This document shows positions 23,671 through 34,229 of a stretch of DNA of 64,000 bases, one piece after another. The position numbers and the translations under genes were made by a program. The stretch's first letter is position 1, and each line of letters starts with the position of its first letter. Source of the stretch: Anodontia alba (lineage: Eukaryota; Mollusca; Bivalvia; Lucinida; Lucinidae); contig OZ024823.1 in NCBI GenBank assembly GCA_964016985.1, forward strand, positions 34,370,594-34,434,593, read 5' to 3'. The notes below the pieces were generated by a model, which ran no database searches, was not told where the DNA came from, and saw only the letters and a program-made list of their open reading frames with translations.

Positions 23671-23968
23671 GCCTCGGTGGCTCAGTCGGATGCGCGTCCG
23701 ACTAGTGATCAGGAGGTCGCGGGTTCGATCCCCGCCGGATTCGGCAACATTCTTTCCTGGAGATTGTTCACGAAATATTTTCTACGGCCATACTCTCCCT
23801 TCCGCTGATTCAAGAAGGGCAGTTGTCAGTTTCTGGCGAAAGAATGTGCACAAGTACTGGTTAACCGCATACAGGACTAAGTCTGCCCAGGAAAAGTGTG
23901 GTTAGGTAAACTGACCGACTCGTCACGACCCTAATAGTATTGACTAGGCTGTGAAACTCAAACTCAAA
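23671..23968 (+). mobile_element. tRNA-derived SINE, near full length
   Basis: The head is tRNA-like: GCCTCGG acceptor strand, an A-box TGGCTCAGTCGG at 23678 and a B-box GGTTCGATCCC near 23722. A CTAGTGA loop gives an apparent AGT (Thr-type) anticodon, but the stem is mismatched and another copy differs, so this is a pol III promoter and not a working tRNA gene. The body holds AGTTGTCAGTTTCTGGCGAA and GAATGTGCACAAGTACTGG, and the tail ends in AAACTCAAACTCAAA. Other copies: 38790-39088 and 37098-37322, both minus. Confidence 0.85.
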
Positions 23969-24111
23969 AGAGAAGCCAATGTCTTCGTGAAAAAATCAGA
24001 AGAGTATTAACACTATTTCTGCTGAAGAAAAAGCACCTTATCTAGAACAATGATCTAAAGTTAGAATCTAAAAGCAAATGACTTACTCTGCGTGCCCACA
24101 TGACGTCGCAA

Positions 24112-24370
24112 CGATGTAAATACGACGTTGAACCAACGTCATGACATTTCATCAACGTTCATATGACGTTGTATGAAAGTCATGACATTGCATCAACGTT
24201 AATATGATGTTGTATGAACGTCAAGACATTGCATCAACGTTAATACTACGTTGTATTAACGTCATGACTGCATAAGCGTCAATGAGTCGCGTTGTATTTA
24301 CGTCATGGCATTGCATCAACGTTAATAAAACGTTGTATGGACATCATGACATTGCATCAAAGTTATGTGA
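24112..24370. repeat. 41-bp minisatellite rich in ACGTCA and AACGTT
   Basis: CATTGCATCAACGTT recurs near 24150, 24191, 24232, 24314 and 24354, 41 bp apart or a multiple of it. Each unit has AACGTT and a TGACGTT or ACGTCATGA phrase, so it is dense in short palindromes and in CRE-like half sites. Confidence 0.85.
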
Positions 24371-25035
24371 CCGCTCGATATAATTTCTTGCATGTGACAC
24401 TCCTGCTTGACCTGATATATGTCCCATCTAAATATTAGCAAATTATCTCAAACAGTACGAGAGTTATGGTCAATTTCACAATACATAACAAAACGTGAGA
24501 GTCGTCTCTCTTGCACGCGACACGCCTACTGGTCCTTATCTATGCCTCTTCCAAGTATTATCAAAATATTTCAAACCATTAAGAAGTTATGGAATGCACA
24601 TGTATTTGACATAGAAAATAATTCAGGGAAGATAACGAGAAAAAAAAAAAAAAAAAAAAAAAGCAAGAGTTGACATTCTTGCATGTGATACGTCAACTTG
24701 ACCTGATATATGCCCCCACTAAAATTATCAAATTATCGCACACAGTAAGGGAGTTACCGCTTGCCAAAAAATTCAGCTTCAGGGGACGTAAGAATTTAAT
24801 GATTAATGAACTAAGTGAAATATGTCTCTCTTGCATGCGACAGGCCTTATGGTTCTTATCTATGCCTCTACCATATATTAAACCATTAAGAAGTAATGAG
24901 CGCATAAGCATTTGGCTTAAAAATTCTTTCATAGGAATAAACTAAAAAACAAATAAAAAAAAAAAGAACAAAGCAAGAGTTGCCTTTCTTGCATGCGACA
25001 CTTCTACTTGACCTGATATATGTCTATTCCAAATA
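24371..25035 (+). repeat. About 300-bp tandem repeat, left part
   Basis: Units begin TTCTTGCATGYGACACTYCT followed by TTGACCTGATATATG near 24380, 24677 and 24986. Each also has GTCTCTCTTGCACGCGACA and CTTATCTATGCCTCT. A poly-A tract (about 24641-24662) interrupts. A pogo-type MITE splits the array at 25036. Confidence 0.75.
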
Positions 25036-25366
25036 CAGTTGACTCTCGTTATCTCGACCTCGCTTATCTCGAATAACCGCTTATCTCGAAGTGAAAATCT
25101 GGTCCCTGCCTATACATGAAAACCTAACAACAGATGGAAAATATTGTAGAAAAGAGGAGAAATTGCTCCTAAGGAGCAATTTCTCCTCTTTTCCACAATA
25201 TTTTCAATATATCTCTAACTTCAAAAGTCCAATTACCTATCAGTTTGTTAAATGTGGTTAATCAAATTATTTTTTCCACAATTCTGCAAACCTGATATGT
25301 CGAACTACGGATATCTCGAAGTATTTCAGAGAGTCCCTTGGAATTCGAGATAACGAGAGTCGACCG
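25036..25366. mobile_element. pogo-type MITE, copy 1
   Basis: Its ends are CAGTTGACTCTCGTTATC and the inverse GATAACGAGAGTCGACCG, with TA on the left and a mutated TG on the right. The centre is a hairpin of AGAGGAGAAATTGCTCC and its inverse (about 25150-25190). The termini resemble the CAGTNGACTCTCG ends of pogo/Tigger elements, which duplicate TA. Confidence 0.8.
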
Positions 25367-25790
25367 TGAGTTACGAGCTTCACAGGCTTTCAGCTTCAGG
25401 GGAGATAGGTACATAATGAAGAACGCCAGAGTTGTCTCTCTTGCACGTGATACGCCTGCTGGTCCTTATCTATGCCTCTATCAAAATATTTCGAACCATT
25501 TAGAAGTTATGGAGTTCACAAGAATTTGGCTTAGAAATTCGTTCAATGGAGATAACCAGAAAAAGAACAGAGCAAGAGTTGTCATTCTTGCATGCGACAC
25601 TCCTACTTGACCTGATATATGTCCCTACCAAACATTATCAAATTATCTCAATCAGTATGGGAGTTATGGCCTGCACCAGATTTCGGCTTCAGGGGCTCTT
25701 CTTGATCCCTTTCAAATATTATCCAACTGTCTCTGAGGGTATCAAAGTTATGAAGCGCACAAGGATGCGTCTACGGACGTTCCCACGTTC
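25367..25790 (+). repeat. About 300-bp tandem repeat, right part
   Basis: The array resumes after the MITE at GTTACGAGCTTCACAGG. A full unit follows from GTCTCTCTTGCACGTGATACG, and the last unit starts at 25585 with TTCTTGCATGCGACACTCC. Confidence 0.7.
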
Positions 25791-25794
25791 CCAC

Positions 25795-26448
25795 TTTCAG
25801 GCATTTGTTGGGTATTTTCATGTTAAAAAATACCCAGCATTTGTTGGGTATTTACCATGTTAAAAAACTACCCAATAGTACGTTAAAATTATCCACTAGT
25901 AGTCTACGGAATAAAGGGAATAGTGTAAAAGTATCCAACAAATGCCCGTTCGGACGTGCTGATCGCTATATCCCCGAACCTATCGGTCGGAGGATAAAAA
26001 CGAGACCAGGACCGTATTTAACCTGAGAGTTCGGGCAGGCCAAATTTAGCAAAAATTGATCCTGATCTGACGCGGCTTTCTGCTGTGTCTGATGAAGGCT
26101 TACGCGGTTTGCCAGTCACCCAGCTACTTAAGGCATATCAACAAGTATTAATGCATAAGAAGCTTTGTCGCACGTTATTAACAGCCGTGCATTAACCGGC
26201 GAAAAGCCGTGTATTAACAAGGCAATTCACGCGCTGTTAATGCACGGCTACGAAACCTTCAGTATGATCGTACCGGGGCCACAGATTTGCTGCCGTTACG
26301 AGATGTGTACTGCCTGGCCCTAGAACGAGCATAGGCAGTGGAAATTACGTTCGTGAGACATCGGTGAAAAGGCGAAACAAAATAGTGCAAGAAATAACGC
26401 GAAATGTAGCAAATGTTTTCAGTTTTTATGCAATAATAGCGATCGAAC
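25795..26448. other. Short direct repeats and small hairpins, no gene
   Basis: CATTTGTTGGGTATTT is repeated at 25801 and 25838 with TGTTAAAAAACTACCCA-like partners. GCATTAACAGC- and GCCGTGCATTAAC-type phrases at 26170-26260 form small inverted repeats. There is no coding evidence. Confidence 0.5.
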
Positions 26449-26570
26449 ATGGTTTTTCAATGCATTAACATTCGCCAGGTTCCTTGGAAGGTGTTGAAAA
26501 CCGCGGCCTTCGATCTCGGTTTCCAACACCTCCCAAGGGACCTGGCGAATGTTAATGCATGAAAAACCAT
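26449..26570. repeat. 122-bp hairpin with arms of about 54 bp
   Basis: ATGGTTTTTCAATGCATTAA, then CATTCGCCAGGT and AGGTGTTG, is mirrored after a loop of about 12 bases by CAACACCT, ACCTGGCGAATG and TTAATGCATGAAAAACCAT. Only a few positions mismatch. Confidence 0.9.
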
Positions 26571-26989
26571 ATTTGATCCCTATGGTAAAATGGATTTGCA
26601 GTAGGAGATGTATAGTAAGGAGAAGGTGTCTCAATATTTAAGGTAAACAAGGTATAACATAATCAAGGTGTAGAAAACTTTGCACTGCAGGATGACAAAC
26701 GAATGCGGTATTTTGGACTCTCACAAAGCAGTCTTTAATTTAAACATTTATTTCTTTTATATAATGAAACATTTGTACATCTACAACATATATGATTACT
26801 ACATTTCAATATTATACACTGGAATTTAGAACAAAGTCAAGCGACTTATGAAGCCTGGCTCACATTTTTGCGACTGAGGACCGTACAAATACAACATGCG
26901 ACTTCATGCCTTACTGCTGTGAAAAAAAAAACATTGGATGAGATACTATGATTCTGTTTACGAAAGGGACGGAATTAACTATTTTGGTC
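26571..26989. other. Unannotated AT-rich stretch
   Basis: No gene or recognised repeat, apart from a short A-run near 26922. Confidence 0.4.
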
Positions 26990-27750
26990 AATTAAAAATT
27001 CCAATGAAATTCTCAATAAATTTAAATCTAAAAACTTTCAGGCTTCTACATATGATTTCTACACTGTATACTACGTTACCTCATCATCTTACCTCATCAT
27101 CTTATAAAAGATAAACTTATAGACTTAATTAACCGAACGTTTATTCGAGAGAATACCCAATATTTGGCTTGCAACGAAGAATGTGCTTTTTTCACTTCTG
27201 ATGTATACAGTAATCACAAACGTCGGTGATGCCCATGTTTATCTTTTCGATAATATTTTTATTAGATTTGGAACTAAACTTTATAGACAAACTATTGGTA
27301 TTCCGAAGGGAACTAATTGTGCTCCTCTTGTTGCAGATATCTTTTTCTTTCTCACGTGAAAATCAGACTGACATTATTGAGGCTTTCAATTCCATTTCAA
27401 GATACCTTGATGATTTTTTAAATATTGACAATATTTACTTTGGCCAAATGGGGGACCGCATATACCCTGCAGAATTAAATAGAGCAGATTCTTCCGATAC
27501 CGAGGCATCGTTTTTGGATTTGAATCTATGTATATCTAATGGTACATTTTCCACAAAAATTTATGACAAACGGGACGATTTTGATTTTGATATAGTCAAT
27601 TTCCCTTTTCTGGATGGCGATGTCCCCCGGCGTACCTCAAATGGGGTATACATATCTCAAGTTATTAGATTCGCCAGAGCTTCTTCAAATCTTAGTGACT
27701 TTACCTGTCGTAGTAAAGCCCTTTCAGCCAGTGACAGCCCCACGGAATAA
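26990..27750 (+). pseudogene. Reverse transcriptase remnant (Penelope-like or similar retroelement)
   Basis: This is decayed reverse transcriptase coding sequence. The longest intact piece (about 27380-27750) has a YLDDFLNIDN catalytic-type motif followed by SDTEASFLDLNL and a long acidic KIYDKRDDFDFDIVNFPF stretch. Just upstream, in another frame, is GIPKGTNCAPLVADIF, the conserved block before the catalytic motif. Further upstream, fragments such as KFKSKNFQASTYDF are recognisable between stops. At least one frameshift and several stops are present, so it cannot be active. The GIPxGTNCAPLxAD and YLDD combination is known from single-polypeptide retroelements of corals and molluscs; Penelope-like assignment is inference, because no GIY-YIG domain is visible here. 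Confidence 0.75.
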
Positions 27751-28029
27751 GTTTTGCACATATAAGGTGGAGAGGTTGAACATGTAAGTAAACATTTCAT
27801 TGATCCATCGCCAAGCTAGGATTCATTTATGGACCATAACATGTTTACCCTAGCCCTTGAAGAGGCAGAAGACACAATTTAGTTGCGGTTTGTGTTCATA
27901 AATTCATTGAGATTCCTAAAAACATTGTAATTTTGCACGAGTCTGCCAGAACGTATCAATAACATAAACTTTTGAATACGACCTATCAATAATGTTAACT
28001 AACATTGGTTAATAATTATGTCCTTTCAA
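27751..28029. other. Stretch between two retroelement remnants
   Basis: No gene recognised. It may be decayed 3' sequence of the reverse transcriptase element, but the frames are closed. Confidence 0.35.
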
Positions 28030-28445
28030 AACGTTTTGATTTGACTTAAAAGTATCGAACAGCCAGAAAAGTCTGTCTATTATAGGATTCGGAGAGTTGT
28101 ATGCTGCCAAACAGAAGTACAATTTGAGGATGGCTGATATATAGGTGTCACTCTATTAACAAGCTCTTGTCGCAGTTTTGTGTATCGTGTGCAAGACATT
28201 AAAAATTGACTAGTATCTTCATAGGCTCCACAGAAGCACCTAGGTATGTCGATAATATATTTGAAAATAGGTTTGCATAATAAGAACTACGTACATCTCA
28301 CTCTTAGTCTAACATGATGAATTTGGCCATGTCTCTTACCAACAGAGAAGAACTTGGCTCCACAATAAGACTAGAGTAAATATAGGGTTTAACAGAAGAC
28401 AGTGTAGGCAAGTTTCTTGACATGTTTTCTCAATTAGTCCGTTCA
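28030..28445 (-). pseudogene. LINE 3'-terminal coding fragment
   Basis: Minus-strand translation gives GQIHHVRLRVRC followed by PRCFCGAYEDTSQFLMSCTR and YTKLRQELVN. This is the H-x-RLR ... C-x-CG ... C pattern found at the C terminus of non-LTR retrotransposon proteins after the reverse transcriptase. Stops interrupt it and the reverse transcriptase domain is missing. It lies next to a minus-strand repeat R copy. Confidence 0.6.
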
Positions 28446-28577
28446 AGCCCCGTCTGACAGCAGGAAGAAAAGATTTATTATAAAGTTAGGAGTTTGCAAC
28501 TACAGTATAAAGAGTTCGTGCTTTTCGTAAATTGTACGCACAATAAGTTCCTACGTTGTCAGGAACCAAGAAAGAGA

Positions 28578-29000
28578 GATTGTCAGGAGTAAAAAAGGTA
28601 AGAGAAAAGTCCAGGGAGTGCCACAATCACAAACCGCAGCCCTTCCCAGACCCAAAGAGGAAGAGGAAACCGACAAATCTAAACAAGCACAAACCGAACA
28701 AACGTACGAAAAGCACTATGATTAGCTCTCTCTTCCCCGAGCGAGGTAATCGCAATACTAAAAGGACTGAAAAACACAAGAACAAAATGACACACGGAAA
28801 GACATACAACAAATCGCCTCGTAGAATAAACCACAAAGCAACAAAGAGTAAGACTAACACCGAGACCACCGCCTTAGAACGGTCGGTAGAGCAAACCACC
28901 GGGGGGTTTAAAGCACTTTTACAGCTAGCTAACTTCACCCTGGGTCCCGATGCTACTCATAATACAGAAAAACATAAAAATTCGGTTCGCATAAAGGCTC
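28578..29000 (-). repeat. Repeat R, minus-strand copy
   Basis: It begins at AAAAAAGGTAAGAG and continues through TCCAGGGAGTGCCACAATCA to CCACCGGGGGGTTTAAAGC and GGTCCCGATGCTACTC, the inverse of 46650-47030. The open frames on either strand are repeat-derived. Confidence 0.8.
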
Positions 29001-29279
29001 CCAACTCTTTGTAACCCTGTTTTGCATTTTATAAAAGAGTTGAAGTGTATGTTTTTCCTTTGCGAAGCTAACGTTTCCCACGCAGTTTCGGTGTAAATGG
29101 CATCTATGGAAACCATTTTTGTGGCACTGATTATAATACGGAGGACTTCTATTTGTTTTTTATGTAACTCGTTTTTTTATGTAACTCGTTTGCTTCATAT
29201 ATTAAAGGTACAATTATCCCAAACGACATCATAGTAATCAATTACTGTTCTGATAAAAGAAAAGTAGAGAACATCTGCA

Positions 29280-29415
29280 TTACGAAAACATGCCTATTCA
29301 AATACAATGAAAATTTCACCTCCAGAAACATAAAATTTTCATATACAGAACTCTGAAATTTTTCTTATTTCTCATCAAAACGTAGATTGTGGGTACTCGT
29401 TAGAACCGCCTCAGC
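29280..29415. mobile_element. MITE-A, left half only
   Basis: It runs from TACGAAAACATGCCTATTCA to AGAACCGCCTCAGCG, where the element breaks off in the central palindrome. Confidence 0.7.
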
Positions 29416-30420
29416 GTTAAAATAAGTCAATTTATCACACTTTTGCTTAAACGAAGGGCTTCGCTTCCGATACAGAGAGAAAAAAATTTCTATGCGTACC
29501 ATTTGACTGGTGGCGTCAATTTAACTGTGCAATCGAGTAAATTTTCGAAAAAAAAAAAAAAAAAAAAAAAAAAATTCGCCTTTTCTTAAAAGTTTTACAC
29601 CGTCGATTGCCTTGGTTATTTATTTGTCACCTAAGTTTCCTTATTCACCATTTAATTCCTATTTCAGAACTTTAATACAAGTCAAAGACTTTGAAACTCG
29701 AGCACCTCTTGCATAATTTACATTAGTTAAATGGTACGCCGCAAGTCAACATCGAAGTTTTTAACCTGTACTTGAAAAAACGAAACCTCTCATTTTTGCA
29801 TAAATGTATTTAAAAGGCGTGCAATATCCAATGGTTTTACACTACACCGACTTGTGTCATCTCACTAAAATGTCATGAAATGCACAACAATTGCATCCTT
29901 TGCTTCGGCGCTTATTGTTCAATGCATAATTTTTGGTCGCCAAAAAACGATATCTCGAGAAATCTACGGAGTTTTCTGTTAAGACAAGTGTTCTGACAAT
30001 CTTGAACTTTTATCTCAGAATATGACATTCTCCGAGTCTTAGTAAAACACAAAATAAGTAAATGACCTCACATGTTATCCAGCTATCAACACTCTGGAAA
30101 GTTGATTACACAAGTCAATAGGTCCACCTGAATAGGTCAATTTATTACTTTATATTACACCGTCGGAGTACAAGTTGACCGATTCCCAGGTGTGAGATAT
30201 ACGACCGCCGCGAAAGCAGCCGCTGGTCATTCACCCGTCTGCCGGTTGTCCGACACCGTATCCACCCGGCTGCCGTGTGAATATATACGGCTGCCGTATC
30301 CATGGCCGTTGACGGCAGTATACGAGTTTTCTGACTATTTTCGTTTCTAAAGATGACCGAGCCCTGAAAACGAGGACAAATACAAACTAAAACCGGAACG
30401 ATCTTTCCATTCTATATGGC
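29416..30420. other. Unannotated stretch
   Basis: No gene is visible. A poly-A run lies at about 29548-29574. GCCGTATCC and GGCAGCCG-type phrases at 30190-30320 form weak local repeats. Confidence 0.4.
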
Positions 30421-31259
30421 TTACGCGTACGAGCAAGCAAAAAGCCAACGCAACCAGCTTTCTCTTCCCCAATGAAGTAATCATAATGCCTGGCAAGACC
30501 TATCAAACACCATGTAAAGTCATTGCACGACCCGCAGAAAAGTCGACCGACTGTTAGGTCACTTTCAAAAGTGCCCTATGATCGACTTACCCGTAAGTCC
30601 GTAGAGCTTTGTGACACGTCCCCGGACAGTTTGTGAACTTGTCGGTGGACAGTTACCGAAAAATGCAACAAAGATATAACCGCTCGGAAAATGTTGATAT
30701 TATTTTGCATACTGACAGATAACGATAAGAGCTGTCCAAGCTCCGAAACGGATTAGTCACTGGTTACCACGGATCGTCCATATTAGTGCCAGTTGATTAG
30801 TAAAAATGATTGAACATAATATTATCTTGATGACCCTTTTCCTTCTTATCGGGAGACAGTCATGTAAACTATGGTATTTTCATCATACAGCAGGGAAAAT
30901 TAGAAAGCTTTGGATGTAAGTAGTTGCGGTCATGGTACCAAAGCCGTAATTCAAAATCATAAATCCATAAACGAATGACGAATCAGAATGTTCAGACCAA
31001 CAGACATGGACCCCAGAACAAAGGGTGTAATCAGGCGTCCGCGGATAGTAAGCATTACTTGGTAAGCAAGCTTCGCCCACCATGCCCATGGGCCTGAACG
31101 AAGGAAATATCGGTAGAAGCGTATGTCCGGGATTTGGGAAGTCTACTTATGTAAATCACAGAAAGACATACATTAATCAATGCAAGACATTAACTAGAAA
31201 AGGTTTTTTGAAAAGAATGTCCCCTCCCGATCCCGCCACAATTGTCATTCTTTTGAACG

Positions 31260-31965
31260 CAACACGTCATCTCGTCTAGTTCTACATTTGTACCAAGCAT
31301 TATCAAAGTATTCCGTGATCAATTTCAAACATATGAAGAGGAGATAACTCAAAACATAAAAAAGCCGAAGTTGTCATTCTTGTAGGTGACATGTCGTCTG
31401 GTCCTGTTCTTCATTATTACCAAGTATCATCAAACCATTCCAAAGAGTGTTCGACAAACATAGCAGACACTAAATCAATACATAATCAGTGTCAAATATA
31501 AGAAAGGGGGATAACAGCAAAAGTAAGGAAGGCAGAGTTGTTATTCTTGTAAGGAACATGTCGTCTTGTCCTATTCTAGAGTTCTACAAGGTACCATCAA
31601 AATATCCTGAAGGGTATTTTCCAGTTACAGAGCAGATGAGAAATCTATTTAAAACAAAACAAAGGAGACAACTCCAAAAGTAAGAAAGCCAGAGTTGTAA
31701 TTTTTGTACGCGACACGTCGTCTTGCCCTGTTCTATATTTCTGCCAAGTACCTTCGAAATATTCCAAAAGGGTATTCGAATTACAGAGCGGACACGGAAT
31801 CTTTTTCAAATAAAACAAAGGGTGATAACTCCAAAAATAAGAAAGGCAGAGTTGTCTTTCTTGTACGCAATACGTCGTCTGGCCTGTTCTTCATTCTTCC
31901 AAATACCATCAAAATATTTCAAAGGGTATTCAAATTACAGATCGGACAAGAAGTTTTACGCCGAC
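31260..31965 (-). repeat. 157-bp-family tandem repeat, minus orientation
   Basis: Units with AGGCAGAGTTGTCATTCTTG, ACGTCGTCTGGTCCTGTTCT and ATTCCAAAGGGTATTC are the inverse of the 62-63.9 kb array. There are about four and a half units. Confidence 0.85.
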
Positions 31966-32056
31966 ACCGACGCCGACGCTGACGCCGACGCCGACGCCGA
32001 CGGGATCCGTTCCAAAAACAATATATCCCTCTTTGGTGGGGGGGGGGGGAGGGGGC
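31955..32056. repeat. GCCGAC hexamer run and G-rich tract at the array end
   Basis: ACGCCGACGCYGACGCC-type hexamers are followed by GGGATCCGTTCCAAAAACAA and a long G-run. The mirror image lies at 61935-62030, so the whole composite repeat is present at both places in opposite orientation. Confidence 0.85.
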
Positions 32057-32161
32057 ATAATAACCTTTGTCCTGCTTAATTAATTGTCACGCCTACTTCC
32101 AATTTTCAGCCAATCAGATTACTAGATCCAGGTTGATGATACAAATTCACATACTGAATGA

Positions 32162-32228
32162 CAAACAGTGCAGATCCAGATCAGTTGGCTTCTTTAGAAG
32201 CCAACTGATCTGGATCTACGCTGTTTGC
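32162..32228. repeat. 67-bp palindrome
   Basis: CAAACAGTGCAGATCCAGAT with its inverse ATCTGGATCTACGCTGTTTG, closing on GTTGGCTTC and GAAGCCAAC. The equivalent in the other duplicate is at 51065-51123, where the centre is shortened. Confidence 0.9.
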
Positions 32229-32639
32229 AAAGTCAGGGTATATCCGGGTTCAGCAGGCCAATGGTTTAATAAACTGATGAAACAGAGTCTTTGACAATTC
32301 GCCAAAATCTCGCCTAATAATGTAGATCACTACATGTCCGTATTTCAGTTTATGAGCTGTTCTATGCCACAACGTGTCTTCGGGGACATATGCGGACAAC
32401 TAGACCCAGATTAGCTTGCGCATCCGCGCAGTCTTGTCAGGACCTGCACCGTCCGCTTATAGAATAATTTGATACTGTACAACATAACGAAGCATAGCAA
32501 AATTCCTGATAAGAGTATTTATATCCGCTGCCGATCTGGATCTTTATTGTTTGCGTTTACCAGGAAGACACCTTTTCTCATGTCGTGGCTCATATATTAA
32601 AGGAGTACATATATTACGTTGGTATGCTAACGTAATTCC

Positions 32640-32744
32640 GTTTTAACTCGAGGTATAGCCCTAGAGGTACTCGTCCACGCGCAGGACAAAATGTGGCTTA
32701 TAACATCTCGGATCAATGTTAGGGATACAGTCTGATGACGACGG
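32640..32744 (-). pseudogene. Untranslated C-terminal remnant of P450 copy 2
   Basis: After the TAG the frame continues as SSSDCIPN, DPRCYKP and VLRVDEYL, matching the C termini of copies 1 and 3. It then meets a second TAG created by loss of two bases at about 32668. The decay therefore continues past the first stop. Confidence 0.8.
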
Positions 32745-34148
32745 CTAAATCTCGAATGCCTGTAGGATACGAGTTAGGTAGAGGAAGGTCCTCGTCATGG
32801 CCAATGTTTCGCCAGGGCACGCTCTACGACCTACTGAGAATGGTACCCATGCTTGTCTCAGTTCATGGTCTGGAGGCAACAGCTGGCCACTGGCATCCAG
32901 GAAGCGTTCCGGGCGGAAGTGCCATGGATCTCCCCAGAGTTTCTTGTCATGGTGAATGAACCAGGTATTTAAAAGTACAACACTGTGTTTCTTTATGTTA
33001 TATCCTTCAAATATGACATCTCTCATACTCATATGAGGCAGTGCTAATGGAACGTCAGTTGTAAATCGATGTAATTCCAGCAGAAACGCCTTCGTGTATG
33101 GCATGTTTGACCTATCATCAAGACTTGGAGCCCGGGAGCTTCCGATGACACTGTCAATCTCAAACCGCAATTTCCTGCTACATTCCGGACACCTCAATAG
33201 GAGTGCGAAGGCATTAATTAGAGCTGTCGTTGTTGTTTCTACGCCAGCATAAAAAATATCTATCATTGAGCCTCGTAGGTCATCTATAATCTCATATCCA
33301 GCACGTTCATTTTCTTCTTTCTGCATTTTGATAAGCGCAGCAAGGAGACCGTCTGCGTTCTTCAAAGCACTGACTGCATCTTCCTTATGAAGATATACGA
33401 ATCTTTGAAGGAGTTTATATCGAGCCTTAAGAACTGCCTCGTATGTCCGACCAGGCTTTCCAGGTAGATGCCTCAGAAAAGGAAATAATACCATTAGTTC
33501 ATTCAAACCTGGAGCAGCTAAAAGATTTCCACTCTCAATATAGTACCAGATTATCTGTGAATCATCTATGTTTGCCTTTTTGCCTGTTACGAGTGATGCC
33601 ATCCAATTTGCAAATGACTTCTTTAACAACAAGCACATATTAAAATCTTTTCCCTCATTGTCATCTATTTCTGACACAAGTCTGTCAAGCTCCTCAGTCA
33701 CGTGATGTTCAAACCTAGCTTGCCCTTCACCAAACACTTTAAACCCTTTATGCAACATTTTACGTAGGATAAATGTCCTTTTAATGGCTTTGCCTTGTCC
33801 AATGCTATTAGCATTAAACAAGATGTATTTCCCTGTGAAATGAATTGGTCTGTCATTAAATACATCGCCATATACTTCACCTAGGAATGCCTTCCGTGCT
33901 AGATTTATGTCGTTAATGACCACAACTTGTCGTCCGAAGAATGACACTTTGACGAGTTTGCCATACTGCTCCGCGAGCTGAGCAAACGTCATGTGTAGTG
34001 CTGTAAAATCCATAGAGAAGACATTTCCAACGATCGGTAGAGGCTTAGGCCCAGGAAATGTACACGAATTTGACTGTTTCATTAGGCTGAAGCATATAAA
34101 AACCATAATAAAGAAGAAAGCAGCAAGAAAGAATATTAAATCTTCCAT
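32745..34148 (-). CDS. Cytochrome P450 (CYP2-type), copy 2, truncated at 467 aa
   Basis: This is the best-preserved of the three copies: one uninterrupted exon of 467 codons from ATG at 34148. An N-terminal membrane anchor (about residues 5-22) is followed by the hinge PGPKPLPIVGN (32-42). The I-helix oxygen-binding motif is AGVETT (301-306), with Glu where Asp is more usual. ELHR (358-361) is the ExxR charge relay, PERF is at 413-416, and the heme loop FSVGRRACPG (437-446) has the axial Cys444. It stops 23 residues after that Cys, at a TAG where copies 1 and 3 have Gln or Lys. About 30 further codons homologous to the other copies follow, and they contain a 2-base deletion near 32668. The product would lack the last beta-strand region, so activity is doubtful. 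CYP2-type membership rests on motifs and overall pattern. No introns are present. Confidence 0.8.
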   Translation of the reverse strand: MEDLIFFLAAFFFIMVFICFSLMKQSNSCTFPGPKPLPIVGNVFSMDFTALHMTFAQLAEQYGKLVKVSFFGRQVVVINDINLARKAFLGEVYGDVFNDRPIHFTGKYILFNANSIGQGKAIKRTFILRKMLHKGFKVFGEGQARFEHHVTEELDRLVSEIDDNEGKDFNMCLLLKKSFANWMASLVTGKKANIDDSQIIWYYIESGNLLAAPGLNELMVLFPFLRHLPGKPGRTYEAVLKARYKLLQRFVYLHKEDAVSALKNADGLLAALIKMQKEENERAGYEIIDDLRGSMIDIFYAGVETTTTALINAFALLLRCPECSRKLRFEIDSVIGSSRAPSLDDRSNMPYTKAFLLELHRFTTDVPLALPHMSMRDVIFEGYNIKKHSVVLLNTWFIHHDKKLWGDPWHFRPERFLDASGQLLPPDHELRQAWVPFSVGRRACPGETLAMTRTFLYLTRILQAFEI

Positions 34149-34218
34149 TTTAGTCTAACAATGATAAAAGAAAACTCCTATCTGTGCTCAACTGTCCTAC
34201 TTTGTTAAAGGTTCATAA

Positions 34219-34226
34219 CTTTTATA
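34219..34226 (-). promoter_or_regulatory. TATA element of P450 copy 2
   Basis: TATAAAAG on the minus strand lies about 70 bases upstream of the ATG. The equivalent site in copy 3 (53112-53122) reads GTGAAAAAG and has lost the consensus, although the sequence around it is conserved. Confidence 0.55.
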
Positions 34227-34229
34227 CCG

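Noticed and set aside
23671..23745. Functional tRNA-Thr gene
   Set aside because: The acceptor and anticodon stems have mismatches, the sequence continues into a conserved SINE body, and a second copy has a different anticodon loop.
28556..29014. 152-residue Lys/Arg-rich open frame
   Set aside because: It coincides with a minus-strand repeat R copy. The other R copies do not keep this frame open.
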